Source: Cytobacillus oceanisediminis (GTDB lineage: Bacteria > Bacillota > Bacilli > Bacillales > Cytobacillaceae). Taken from it: a DNA stretch of 64,000 nucleotides. Below the pieces are notes generated by a model, which did not search any database, was not told where the DNA came from, and worked only from the letters and a program-made list of their open reading frames with translations. A program made the translations under genes and the position numbers. Location of the stretch: positions 62,001 through 126,000 of the forward strand of contig NZ_QGTW01000003.1 in assembly GCF_003182355.1 (NCBI RefSeq). Direction: 5' to 3'. This document shows positions 8,465-16,063 of this stretch, piece after piece (the stretch's first letter is position 1; the number at the start of each line of letters is the position of its first letter).

Positions 8465-8840
8465 GTTCTTCTCTCCCTAGTATGATTATATTTTTAAATT
8501 TCTCTTTGCAAGGAAGTTTCACCTTCCTTGCCGCCAACTTTTTTTAAACTTTTCAGGCGGCTTCTACTTTATATATACAAAGAAGTTCTTTCATAAAGAT
8601 ATACGTTTTTAGAAAAAGAAAGTTTCACTTTTCCGGAGGGTTGCCCATAAATTTTTTTCAATTGCCGAAAAGGCATTTTCTTTTATACCCTTTTTGTTTC
8701 TCTGCTGTATTGATTCCTTTAATTTTTCTTCTGGCTGGCTTCTTTCGAATGGAGATTAAATAGTCCTTCTGCCAAAACTGGCCTAACTTATGTATGATTA
8801 GCAATCTATTCCATGCAGCTGCTCCGCCCCTTCCCGCGCA
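8465..8840. other. Intergenic stretch upstream of spo0M
   Basis: About 375 bp without a supportable gene. The part nearest spo0M must carry its promoter. Nothing else was recognised. Confidence 0.5.
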
Positions 8841-8875
8841 AAAAAATGACGAGCGCCTTTCCTCGTCATTTTTTC
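8841..8875 (-). terminator. Terminator of yozD
   Basis: The stem AAAAAATGACGAG / CTCGTCATTTTTT ends just before the yozD stop codon. Confidence 0.85.
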
Positions 8876-8879
8876 TATA

Positions 8880-9053
8880 TTAGTCGTCTTCGATTTCCTC
8901 ATCGATGATGCATTTTTGCAGTAAGTACTCAAACGTTATATCTGCGAGTTCATCCAATTCTCCTTCAGTAGGCACATATCCCCTTTTTGCCAGCTCATGA
9001 AAGAAAAATTCAGCAATTTCCTCCGTATCAATCACGACCTCTATTTCCTTCAC
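8880..9053 (-). CDS. yozD: YozD-family protein
   Basis: The product has 57 residues from a GTG start, chosen because AAAGGGGG lies 6-8 bases upstream. A longer TTG-initiated version would place the ribosome binding site inside the coding region. The protein is very acidic and soluble, with the YozD core VIDTEEIAEFF, RGYVPTE and ELADITFEYLL. Its function is unknown. In B. subtilis yozD lies next to yodN and kamA, as here. Confidence 0.8.
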   Translation of the reverse strand: MKEIEVVIDTEEIAEFFFHELAKRGYVPTEGELDELADITFEYLLQKCIIDEEIEDD

Positions 9054-9247
9054 AGCATCGCCCCCTTTGTACAAAATGTATGATGCTCTCTCTTAATTCA
9101 TGCAGAACAACTGTCAGAAAAGTCTTATTCTTTATTTGAATATAAAATAATTATTCTTTGGCATTTTTTCTTATTTAGGACATACATATGGGATAAGCAG
9201 CTTAAAATGATGTTCTTAAAAAAAATGTTCTTGGGGAGGAAACTAAA

Positions 9248-9412
9248 ATGTCCAGTATATCCAGACTAGCCGCTCTAATAAAAGAAGATGTAAATAACGA
9301 AGAAAGCTCGATTATTAGCTTATATGGCAAGCTATTAAACGGATGGTACAAGCTTGTTGTTTGGTTTGGCATTCCGTTTATGGTTTATATTTTGATGTCC
9401 AGGTTTTACTAG
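9248..9412 (+). CDS. 54-residue protein with C-terminal membrane helix
   Basis: An ATG 9 bases after GGGAGG opens a 54-codon frame. The N-terminal half is polar and begins MSSISRLAALIKEDVNNEES. The C-terminal half contains one hydrophobic helix (about residues 35-51) flanked by tryptophan and lysine. It is encoded opposite to its neighbours yozD and yodN, so it has its own promoter. No family was recognised; tail-anchored small membrane proteins of this shape are common stress or sporulation products in bacilli. Confidence 0.55.
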   Translation: MSSISRLAALIKEDVNNEESSIISLYGKLLNGWYKLVVWFGIPFMVYILMSRFY

Positions 9413-9448
9413 CAGTATTAACGCGCTTGCTTAATAACTTTCATTGAA

Positions 9449-10144
9449 TTAAACGGTGCTTTTTCCATCATTATTGGCAAGGTGCTTCAGCTTTCTGAGT
9501 ATGACGCGCATGATATGCTTATACTCATCATCATGAAACATTTCATAAAGAATGCGATAATCATTATATATATCAAGCAAACCATCAATCAGCACTTTTC
9601 TTTCTTTTATTCCTTCAAGCAGTTCTTTTTCAGATTTGCGGAATGAATTGGCCGTTTCCTTTAATTCAGGAAGCTTTTCTTTCTTGTTAATCATATAAAG
9701 CAGGCCTAATTTTTGAATAAAGGCATCCGCACTTTCGGCATCTGCAACGAGGGTCAATTCTTCTTCCCCCGCCTCAAGCCATTCTCCGTCATTAATTCTG
9801 GAAAGCTCATAAATTACATCTTCCCATGCATCCTCTTTGTATCTCCAAATCTCCGTCCTGAAGCCTACTATTTTAAAAAGATCCGAACCATACCCCTTAA
9901 CCTGGACAAGGTCGCCAAAAAAGTATTTATATTCGATATCAATATGCTCCTTTTCCATGATCTCACCTTCATACTCAGACAGCATTTGAAGGCTGGATTC
10001 CATATAGAGACCTTCACTTTTATTGACTTCATAGACGTACATATCATCAAGCCACTTTACATCCGTCACTTTACCGACTGTACCATAAATAGTGATCACG
10101 ACTGTATCACCGATTTTGTACTTTGGTTTTTTCCTTTTGCTCAT
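9449..10144 (-). CDS. yodN: YodN-like protein
   Basis: The product has 231 residues from MSKRKKPKYKIGD. GAGAGG lies about 9 bases before this ATG. A longer open frame extends upstream but would read through the terminator at 10304-10327, so it is rejected. The N-terminal third looks like an SH3/KOW-type small beta barrel (KIGDTVVITIYGTVGKVTDV), with a second similar block around YFFGDLVQVKGYGSDLFKIV. The C-terminal 80 residues are helical and charged. It matches B. subtilis YodN by position and sequence character. Function is unknown. Confidence 0.75.
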   Translation of the reverse strand: MSKRKKPKYKIGDTVVITIYGTVGKVTDVKWLDDMYVYEVNKSEGLYMESSLQMLSEYEGEIMEKEHIDIEYKYFFGDLVQVKGYGSDLFKIVGFRTEIWRYKEDAWEDVIYELSRINDGEWLEAGEEELTLVADAESADAFIQKLGLLYMINKKEKLPELKETANSFRKSEKELLEGIKERKVLIDGLLDIYNDYRILYEMFHDDEYKHIMRVILRKLKHLANNDGKSTV

Positions 10145-10303
10145 GTCCTCCATCCTCTCAATGACTGAGTCGTGAGTATTGAATACAATAGTATATGCAC
10201 TTTTCCTGAAAATCGTCCGTACGTTCATCACAATCGAACAGAAAAGCGCTGTGCCAGAGCTGGTCAGTTGTCTGAATCCACAGCTATAAATTTTTATACT
10301 AAA

Positions 10304-10327
10304 AAACACTCCTGTGCAGGAGTGTTT
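10304..10327 (-). terminator. Terminator of yozE
   Basis: The stem AAACACTCCTG / AGGAGTGTTT has a 3-base loop and a T run on the minus strand. It lies between the yozE stop (10376) and the yodN start. Confidence 0.85.
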
Positions 10328-10375
10328 CAAAACCGCAAGACATTTAAGAACTTGAGGATCAAATTTATTGGACCA

Positions 10376-10597
10376 TCAGCTTTCAGAATGCACATACAAT
10401 TGCCATGCTTCATCAAAGACAGACATGCTTTCCATATAGGTTCCGTTCAATTCCAGGTAAGAGCTGATTTCATCATAATCATAGGATGTTTTTGGAAAAC
10501 TGTGGTCCTCATATGCATGGTTGGCAAAATGGCTGATGCTATCCCTTGGTTCAGGATGCCTGTACTTCATTAAAAAATGATAAAAGGTTTTGGACAT
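10376..10597 (-). CDS. yozE: YozE-family protein (SAM-like helical fold)
   Basis: This 73-residue all-helical cytosolic protein shows the strongly conserved YozE pattern: FYHFLMKYRHPEPRDSISHF, then AYEDHSFPKTSYDYDEISSY, then FDEAWQLY. Its length equals the family's (about 74). The fold resembles sterile-alpha-motif-like bundles; no biochemical role is established. The ATG follows GGAAGG. It is a single gene with a strong terminator. Confidence 0.9.
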   Translation of the reverse strand: MSKTFYHFLMKYRHPEPRDSISHFANHAYEDHSFPKTSYDYDEISSYLELNGTYMESMSVFDEAWQLYVHSES

Positions 10598-10708
10598 AAT
10601 AACGCCTTCCTCTATATTTATTCAATTTGGTTCCTTCAGTATTTTATCTACTACTATAAGCTAATCCCCTTGGATGCGTCTACTCGTGGGAGAATTTTCA
10701 GCAGAAAA

Positions 10709-10736
10709 AAAGCAATCCGGTATTCCGGGTTGCTTT
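10709..10736 (-). terminator. Hairpin terminator downstream of yokU and repeat copy A
   Basis: The stem AAAGCAATCCGG / CCGGGTTGCTTT is followed on the minus strand by a long T run. It lies about 250 bp past the yokU stop, with an interspersed-repeat copy between. Confidence 0.8.
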
Positions 10737-10754
10737 AGTTATTGCTTAATAAAT

Positions 10755-10872
10755 TGGTTTTGTTAATCTTGCCTGTTGATTTTCGCTCCAGACGCTCAGC
10801 GAACCGCGAGCGGTTCGACGCTCCACGGCGCATTCGCGTCTGCGGGGTCTCCCTTTGACACGCTTCTCCTGT
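10755..10872 (-). repeat. Interspersed ~200-bp repeat, copy A (truncated)
   Basis: The segment matches the family by GTTAATCTTGCCTGTTGATT, GCTCAGCGAACCGCGAGCGG, TGCGGGGTCTCCCTTTGA and the following CTCCTG. The half containing the GCATTTTCGAGGATCTCG block is missing. It sits between yokU and its terminator. Confidence 0.8.
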
Positions 10873-10984
10873 AACTATCTATGAATGCTGCATACCATCT
10901 AGCCTATTATAAATAATGGGAAGCTGAGGTTTGTGACGAACAGGTGAAAAGACTGTGAATTATTCCCTGACTGTGATTTTTCTC

Positions 10985-11269
10985 CTATGAAGTAAAATCA
11001 AAATAGTTTCTTTTCAGCAGCCGCGGCTGCTCCATCAGCTTTGTGTAACTAATTTCTTTTCCAATTTTTTTCGTGTCGATTAAAAACAATTGATCCTCAA
11101 TTTCCTTTACGAGATCATCAGACTGATACACCATGTCACATTCATTGCAGACAGTTGAAGGTGTGTCATTAATTTGAATGGCCCGGGTTCCATCCGGGAG
11201 CTCCCAATAGACGGTTTCCTTGCTATCACAAATATTTTTGCTTTCACACCAAGCACATTTACTTTGCAT
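10985..11269 (-). CDS. yokU: YokU-family zinc-finger protein
   Basis: The 94-residue protein starts at MQSKCAWCES. AGGAGG sits 4-8 bases upstream and overlaps the kamA stop codon, so translation is probably coupled to kamA. Two CxxC pairs (CAWC near the N-terminus and CNEC about 35 residues later) form a YgiT/MqsA-type zinc ribbon. The C-terminal half is charged and helical. Similar zinc ribbons occur in antitoxin-type regulators, but no toxin gene is present. Placement directly after lysine 2,3-aminomutase is typical for YokU in bacilli and suggests a link to lysine metabolism. Confidence 0.8.
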   Translation of the reverse strand: MQSKCAWCESKNICDSKETVYWELPDGTRAIQINDTPSTVCNECDMVYQSDDLVKEIEDQLFLIDTKKIGKEISYTKLMEQPRLLKRNYFDFTS

Positions 11270-11279
11270 CCTTAGCCTC

Positions 11280-12710
11280 CTATTCCTTTGCCGATGACGG
11301 CTCTGCATCGCTTATATCTTTCGGATCCCGCTTTGTCTGCTGGGCTTTAAATTTCTTATCCTTTAATTCATCCCGTTTGTCACGTTTATCTTTTAATGAA
11401 CTGTGTGACGGGTCGCTTTCATATTTTTCACGGCGGTCCAGTCTTGCAAGTCCTTCTGGGACAAGGTTAAATTGCTGGTCATTAATCAAAGCGGCTATAC
11501 CAACATTCGATCTTTTCTCATCCATATCCGGATAGATTTCTTTAAAATATCCTTCTGCCCGGCCAGGCACATAACTTTCCGGTTCCGGATATGTGGTGAT
11601 AACGCCTTCAAAGTTGCGGAGCACCACTTTGTCAGCACTTTGTGAGATTAAATAATTCGGCTGAAGCGAAATTTTTCCTCCGCCTCCAGGTGCATCGACA
11701 ACAAAAGTCGGAACAGCATAGCCGGAAGTATGGCCCCTTAAGCCTTCGATGATTTCAAGTCCTTTTGAAACAGGCGCACGGAAATGGCCGATTCCTTCAG
11801 AAAGATCACATTGATAAATGTAATAAGGCCGAACTCGAATCTTTACAAGATCATGCATAAGCTTTTTCATAATTGGCACACTGTCGTTGATTCCGGCGAG
11901 GATGACAGATTGGTTTCCAACCGGCACCCCTGCATTGGCGAGCATTTCACATGCCCTCTTGGAATCTTCGGTAATTTCGATGGATGTATTAAAATGAGTA
12001 TTTAACCAAACCGGATGATACTTTTTCAAAATATTGCAGAGGTTTTCAGTGATTCTCTGCGGAAACACCACCGGGGCTCTTGTTCCGATTCTGATGATTT
12101 CGACATGGTCAATTTCCCGCAAATTTTTCAAAATGTATTCAAGAATATTGTCATTGATTAATAGGCCGTCACCGCCGGAAATTAGAACATCCCTCACCTG
12201 GGGTGCATTTCGGATATAATCAATTGCTGCATCAAGCTGTTTTTTCGGTACCCCCATGCCAATTTGCCCGGAGAATCTTCTTCTTGTACAGTAGCGGCAA
12301 TACATCGAGCATTGGTTTGTCACCAGGAATAAAACACGGTCAGGATAGCGGTGAGTAAGCCCTGGTACCGGCGAATCTTCATCCTCGTGCAACGGATCTT
12401 CGAGATCATATTTTGTTTTATAAATTTCCTTTGAGATTGGGACGGACTGCATTCGGACCGGACAGCGCGGATCATCCGGGTTCATAAGGGATGCGTAGTA
12501 AGGTGTAATGTTTAACGGAATGGTTTTAGTTGAAATCCTTACTCCTTCTTCCTCTTCAGGCGTAAGATTAATGACTTTTTCAAGATCATCAGCAGTGCGA
12601 ATCGTGTTTGTCAGCTGCCAGAGCCAATCATTCCACTGCTCCTCCGTTACATCCTTCCATAGCTCTATATCCTTCCAGTGCCGATCTGGTTTATATAAAA
12701 AGTTTTTCAT
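11280..12710 (-). CDS. kamA: L-lysine 2,3-aminomutase (radical SAM, PLP)
   Basis: The 476-residue enzyme converts L-lysine to L-beta-lysine using S-adenosylmethionine, a 4Fe-4S cluster and PLP. The radical SAM cysteines are Cys134, Cys138 and Cys141 (CSMYCRYC). The PLP lysine is Lys346 in PGGGGK, as in the Clostridium enzyme. LISGGDGLL is the SAM-binding GGE-like motif. The C-terminal 60 residues are highly charged. A sigma-54 promoter lies 39 bases before the start, and yokU follows at once. The other enzymes of a beta-lysine route lie upstream (14974-20095). Confidence 0.95.
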   Translation of the reverse strand: MKNFLYKPDRHWKDIELWKDVTEEQWNDWLWQLTNTIRTADDLEKVINLTPEEEEGVRISTKTIPLNITPYYASLMNPDDPRCPVRMQSVPISKEIYKTKYDLEDPLHEDEDSPVPGLTHRYPDRVLFLVTNQCSMYCRYCTRRRFSGQIGMGVPKKQLDAAIDYIRNAPQVRDVLISGGDGLLINDNILEYILKNLREIDHVEIIRIGTRAPVVFPQRITENLCNILKKYHPVWLNTHFNTSIEITEDSKRACEMLANAGVPVGNQSVILAGINDSVPIMKKLMHDLVKIRVRPYYIYQCDLSEGIGHFRAPVSKGLEIIEGLRGHTSGYAVPTFVVDAPGGGGKISLQPNYLISQSADKVVLRNFEGVITTYPEPESYVPGRAEGYFKEIYPDMDEKRSNVGIAALINDQQFNLVPEGLARLDRREKYESDPSHSSLKDKRDKRDELKDKKFKAQQTKRDPKDISDAEPSSAKE

Positions 12711-12748
12711 TCATATTCCCCCTGTAACAGATTCTTATCTAGTTATCT

Positions 12749-12764
12749 TGCAAGAAGTGTGCCA
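12749..12764 (-). promoter_or_regulatory. Sigma-54 (SigL) -24/-12 promoter of kamA
   Basis: The minus strand reads TGGCACACTTCTTGCA, an exact match to the sigma-54 consensus TGGCAC-N5-TTGCA. It lies 39 bases before the kamA start codon. A sigma-54 activator is encoded immediately upstream (12906-14336), which supports the call. Confidence 0.9.
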
Positions 12765-12861
12765 AGTTAAAGAATTTTTATAGTATCCCTGGAAAAAGGG
12801 GCTGGAGTGGAAGATTGTTTATGTTTTGGCGGATATTTTATTGGAGCGGGTTTTCAAAAAC

Positions 12862-12892
12862 ATAAAAAAATGCCGATTATTCGGCACTTTGA
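12862..12892 (-). terminator. Terminator of the sigma-54 activator gene
   Basis: The stem TGCCGA / TCGGCA has a 4-base loop and a T run on the minus strand, just after the activator stop codon. The same inverted repeat may double as an activator site (next entry). Confidence 0.8.
12870..12887. promoter_or_regulatory. Candidate upstream activating site for kamA
   Basis: The 18-bp inverted repeat ATGCCGATTATTCGGCAC lies about 105-138 bp upstream of the kamA -24/-12 element, a normal enhancer distance. It resembles the palindrome GTGCCGGAATTCTGGCAC before the activator gene (14394-14411). Binding is inferred from this sharing. Confidence 0.5.
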
Positions 12893-12905
12893 TGGTTTTA
12901 TTCAT

Positions 12906-14336
12906 TTAAGCTAATGGCTGGGCTTTGATCTCATGAATCCTGATTTTATACTTGGATAGCTTATATTGAAGTGTTTGCCGGGGAACTTCCAATAGCTTTG
13001 CCGCCCTTTTTATATTTCCATCTGTTTGCTTAAGGGCATTTTCAATTAGTTCTTTTTCAAGACCCTCCAAGTTCGTCTTTAATGATAGCCCCCTGGCTGG
13101 CAGGTTTTTTTTATGCGTTTGTATTTGCTGCTTCATCATGACTGGCAAATCTTCTCCCTCCAGAAGGTCTTTCTCGCATACATTCATCATGTACTCGATT
13201 GTATGCTTTAGTTCCCGAACATTTCCCGGCCAGCTGTAGCCTTTGAAGAATTGATTTACCTCATTATCGCTGCCTTTAACATTTTTATTAAAAGCCCGGT
13301 TAAATTGCTTTATAAAATGCATAGAAAGGAATTCAATATCCTCTACTCTTTCCCTTAATGGCAGCAGACCGAATGTGAGGACGTTCAAGCGGTAAAATAA
13401 ATCCGTCCTGATTTTCCTTTTTTCAAGGGCATCACCGGGATGGATATTCATGGCCGCAATCACCCTCACATTCACCTTGCAGCTTTTCGGGCTGCCTACT
13501 CTTCTTACCATCCCATCTTCAAGTACCCTGAGAAGTTTAGCCTGAAGCTCAATAGGCATCGCATGGATTTCATCCAGAAAAAGTGTGCCGCCATCCGCCA
13601 GTTCAAATAATCCAGGCCTGTCTACAGCACCGGTATAGCTCCCTTTTGCAGTCCCGAACAATATACTTTCCAGAAGTGACTCCGGAATAGCTGCGCAATT
13701 TTGGGCAATGAAAGGGCCATTGTTCCTTGACGATGCATGGTGGATCCCTTGGACAAATAACTCTTTTCCGCATCCGCTTTCTCCAAATACAAGAATGGGA
13801 GAGCCTGACTTTGCCAGTTTAGCTGCTTCATTTTTTATTTTTTGCATTTCCTTGTTAATCGTAAGAAGACTTTCCAAGGTGTATTGGACAGTGTTAATAT
13901 TGTTAGTCTTTTTCGAAGGCTTTTTTATTTTTTTCCGCAAATCAAGCAGGCTTTCCGAGAGAAGCTTCAGTCTTGAATAATCTTTTGCAATCTCAACGGC
14001 TCCGGCTACTTTGCCATTTATCAGGATCGGCAATGTTGTGTTGATCGTCTCAATTTGAACGCCATGCACATTAACATACGATTGTGTTTGATTGTATATC
14101 GGTTTTTTGGTTTTGATTACTTTTAATAGCGTGCTTGTCTCTTCATCCAATGATGGGAAAACGTTCAGGACTGATTTGCCCAGAACTTCGGAAATGTTCA
14201 AACCATCATGCTTAGCAGCAATTTCATTATAAAAAATGGTATTCCCATCCAAATCCACAACATGGATCCCTTCATCGATTCCCTTTAAAATAGCAGCCAG
14301 AACTTCCTTTGACATAGCTTGTGTTTCGGACATCAT
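12906..14336 (-). CDS. Sigma-54-dependent transcriptional activator (PAS-AAA+-Fis HTH)
   Basis: The product has 476 residues from MMSETQ. GGGGAGGGG lies directly upstream of this ATG; a longer frame upstream lacks any ribosome binding site. The N-terminus is a PAS-like sensor (about 10-115, IDEGIHVVDLDGNTIFYNE). The AAA+ domain has Walker A GESGCGKE (185-192), the sigma-54 contact loop GSYTGA (232-237, a GAFTGA variant with Tyr for Phe) and Walker B GGTLFLDEIH (249-258). A Fis-type helix-turn-helix ends the protein (GNIKRAAKLLEVPRQTLQYK). The architecture is RocR/BkdR-like. It lies between kamA and ablB, so it most likely switches on kamA and perhaps the whole lysine module in response to a pathway ligand bound by the PAS domain. 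Confidence 0.9.
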   Translation of the reverse strand: MMSETQAMSKEVLAAILKGIDEGIHVVDLDGNTIFYNEIAAKHDGLNISEVLGKSVLNVFPSLDEETSTLLKVIKTKKPIYNQTQSYVNVHGVQIETINTTLPILINGKVAGAVEIAKDYSRLKLLSESLLDLRKKIKKPSKKTNNINTVQYTLESLLTINKEMQKIKNEAAKLAKSGSPILVFGESGCGKELFVQGIHHASSRNNGPFIAQNCAAIPESLLESILFGTAKGSYTGAVDRPGLFELADGGTLFLDEIHAMPIELQAKLLRVLEDGMVRRVGSPKSCKVNVRVIAAMNIHPGDALEKRKIRTDLFYRLNVLTFGLLPLRERVEDIEFLSMHFIKQFNRAFNKNVKGSDNEVNQFFKGYSWPGNVRELKHTIEYMMNVCEKDLLEGEDLPVMMKQQIQTHKKNLPARGLSLKTNLEGLEKELIENALKQTDGNIKRAAKLLEVPRQTLQYKLSKYKIRIHEIKAQPLA

Positions 14337-14393
14337 GATCCCCTCCCCTACATGTATATGTATATGAGGGGGTGCCGAAAACTTGTCATAATG

Positions 14394-14411
14394 GTGCCGG
14401 AATTCTGGCAC
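14394..14411. promoter_or_regulatory. Candidate activator-binding palindrome upstream of the activator gene
   Basis: The near-perfect palindrome GTGCCGGAATTCTGGCAC lies 58-75 bp before the activator start codon. A further half-site GGTGCCG occurs at 14371-14377, 22 bp (about two helical turns) from the same half-site within the palindrome. It may mediate autoregulation. Function is inferred from similarity to the kamA upstream palindrome. Confidence 0.5.
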
Positions 14412-14493
14412 TTTATTGATTATGGCAGGGTACTCTTTTGAAGAAGGTCTGTTACACTTCACATTTTGTAAAAGACTAAGTGGCGTCGGTAAA

Positions 14494-14925
14494 GCTGGGT
14501 TGACTACCTTTTCTTGAGGGCCGCATCCTTTTTCGTCGTAAATCACCTGGATTAACTACCTTTTTTCGAAGGCCACATCCTTTTTCGTCGTAAATCACCT
14601 GGATTAACTACCTTTTTTCGAAGGCCACATCCTTTTTCGTCGTTAATCACCTGGATTAACTACCTTTTCTCGAAGGCCGAACCCTTTTTCGTCGTTAATC
14701 AGCTGGATTAGCTACCTTTTCTTGAAGGCCGAACCCTTTTTCGTCGTTAATCAGCTGGATTAACTACCTTTTCTTGAAGGCCGAACCCTTTTTCGTCGTT
14801 AATCACCTGGATTAACTACCTTTTCTTGAAGGCCGAACCCTTTTTCGTCGTTAATCAGCTGGATTAACTACCTTTTCTCCAGAGATGCCACCTTTTTCAT
14901 CGTTAATAAACGGGATTAACTACCA
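14494..14925. repeat. Tandem array of eight 52-bp units
   Basis: Units start at 14494, 14546, 14598, 14650, 14702, 14754, 14806 and 14858, with a partial ninth ending at 14925. Each has GGATTAACTACCTTTT near its start, an AAGGCC block, then CCTTTTTCGTCGTTAATCA. The unit carries the inverted ends GATTAAC and GTTAATC. The period is not a multiple of three, so the array does not encode a repeated protein. It fills the gap between ablB and the activator promoter. Confidence 0.9.
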
Positions 14926-14973
14926 CATTAGTAAATTAAAATCCTTTGACATCCTTTAGGGGAGGCAAGTTTT

Positions 14974-15831
14974 TCAATGCGAAGCAGCTAAGTCCTTTAC
15001 CCACACATTCATATTTTCAAGTTTATCGAAAATATAGCAGTTATTTAGAAGACGGCCCCGATACATATACCCAAGCTGATGCAGGACCGCATTCATTCCA
15101 AATGACAGGGCTCTTGCAATGGAGTAGGCACAATAGATTCCCTGCGACTGCAATTCTTCTTCCAATTTTTCAAGCAGGATTTTCATTAGGCCGTGTTTCC
15201 GATGGGAAGGAAGCGTAGCACAGTCTGTTAATTCTGCATTTTTATAAAAAAGATTTACTTCTGCTGAAGCAGCGCTGACCAGATCATGTCCATACTGAAA
15301 TGCATAATAAATGGTGCCTTCTTGAATTGTTTTTTTAATATATGCGGGATCATGGAGGGGTGTAGGATAAATTTGAAATACTTTTCGATAAAGGGCGGCA
15401 AGCTTTTCAGCATCCACCTGTGTTATTTTTTTCATCTTGTATTCGACAGGAGGCAGAATTACGTCCCTGTTTCTTTCAACGGCCAAAACATTTTTAACGA
15501 TACTATCTTCAGCAATCCAATGCCCGCTTATCCTTCTTTCATCCGAATAATATTTGCAGAAGAAATATTGGTCAGATCCAAGGAAATAACCGTCAATGAT
15601 TGCCTCGCACTGAAATCCATGGGCCAGCAGGGAAGCATAATTCTCCGCTCTTCCTCTTAATATTAATTTCTCACTCTGCTGTGCCTTTGCGACTGCTTCT
15701 GCCTCACGGATCGCTTCCTGCAGATTTCCTAAATAATTGTCCACTCTTAGCCGTTTATTGAAAGGATCAATATACAGTTCGGCTGAAAAATTCTCTTTTT
15801 TAACCGTTTTAATGGAAGCATTACTATTCAT
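14974..15831 (-). CDS. ablB: Putative beta-lysine N-acetyltransferase (AblB/YodP)
   Basis: The 285-residue enzyme starts at an ATG preceded by GGGGG. The N-terminal half is family-specific (YIDPFNKRLRVDNYLGNL). The C-terminal half is a GNAT domain with the acetyl-CoA loop region TLPSHRKHGLMKILLEKLEE. Beta-lysine acetyltransferases make N6-acetyl-beta-lysine, either as a compatible solute (methanogens, some bacilli) or as a catabolic intermediate. The gene sits between the deacylase gene yodQ and the sigma-54 activator, so a catabolic role is favoured here. In B. subtilis the homologue yodP directly follows kamA; here the activator gene and a repeat array separate them. Confidence 0.85.
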   Translation of the reverse strand: MNSNASIKTVKKENFSAELYIDPFNKRLRVDNYLGNLQEAIREAEAVAKAQQSEKLILRGRAENYASLLAHGFQCEAIIDGYFLGSDQYFFCKYYSDERRISGHWIAEDSIVKNVLAVERNRDVILPPVEYKMKKITQVDAEKLAALYRKVFQIYPTPLHDPAYIKKTIQEGTIYYAFQYGHDLVSAASAEVNLFYKNAELTDCATLPSHRKHGLMKILLEKLEEELQSQGIYCAYSIARALSFGMNAVLHQLGYMYRGRLLNNCYIFDKLENMNVWVKDLAASH

Positions 15832-15899
15832 TTATCTAGACCCCCTTTTTTAATAAAATTGCCCGGCCATTCGGCCAGGCAGTATAAGGTTCAAAAGGA

Positions 15900-15993
15900 T
15901 TTACCGGCCAATTCCTTCATTTTACCGGCCAAAATGTCGGATTTACCGGCCGAATTCACTAAAATACCGGCCAAACGGAAGCATTTACCGGCC
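15900..15993. repeat. 21-bp-period array, TTTACCGGCC core, five units
   Basis: The core TTTACCGGCC (one unit AATACCGGCC) begins at 15900, 15921, 15942, 15963 and 15984, an exact 21-bp period. The 11-bp spacers differ and mostly begin with AA or GA. It lies between the yodQ stop and the ablB start, all on the minus strand. The open frame crossing it on the plus strand merely mirrors the period. Confidence 0.9.
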
Positions 15994-16063
15994 AACTGCA
16001 AAATTTTTAAAGGAAGTTCCAAGCATTTATCATTAAAAGCACTTCCGATTTCATTTGCCGTGT

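Noticed and set aside
10145..10330. An N-terminal extension of yodN
   Set aside because: It would be read across the terminator at 10304-10327 and lacks a ribosome site; the shorter start has one.
14337..14546. An N-terminal extension of the sigma-54 activator
   Set aside because: It passes through the palindromic regulatory region and has no ribosome site, whereas GGGGAGGGG precedes the inner ATG.
14494..14925. CRISPR-like appearance of the tandem array
   Set aside because: The units are contiguous 52-bp copies without variable spacers, and no cas gene is in the window.
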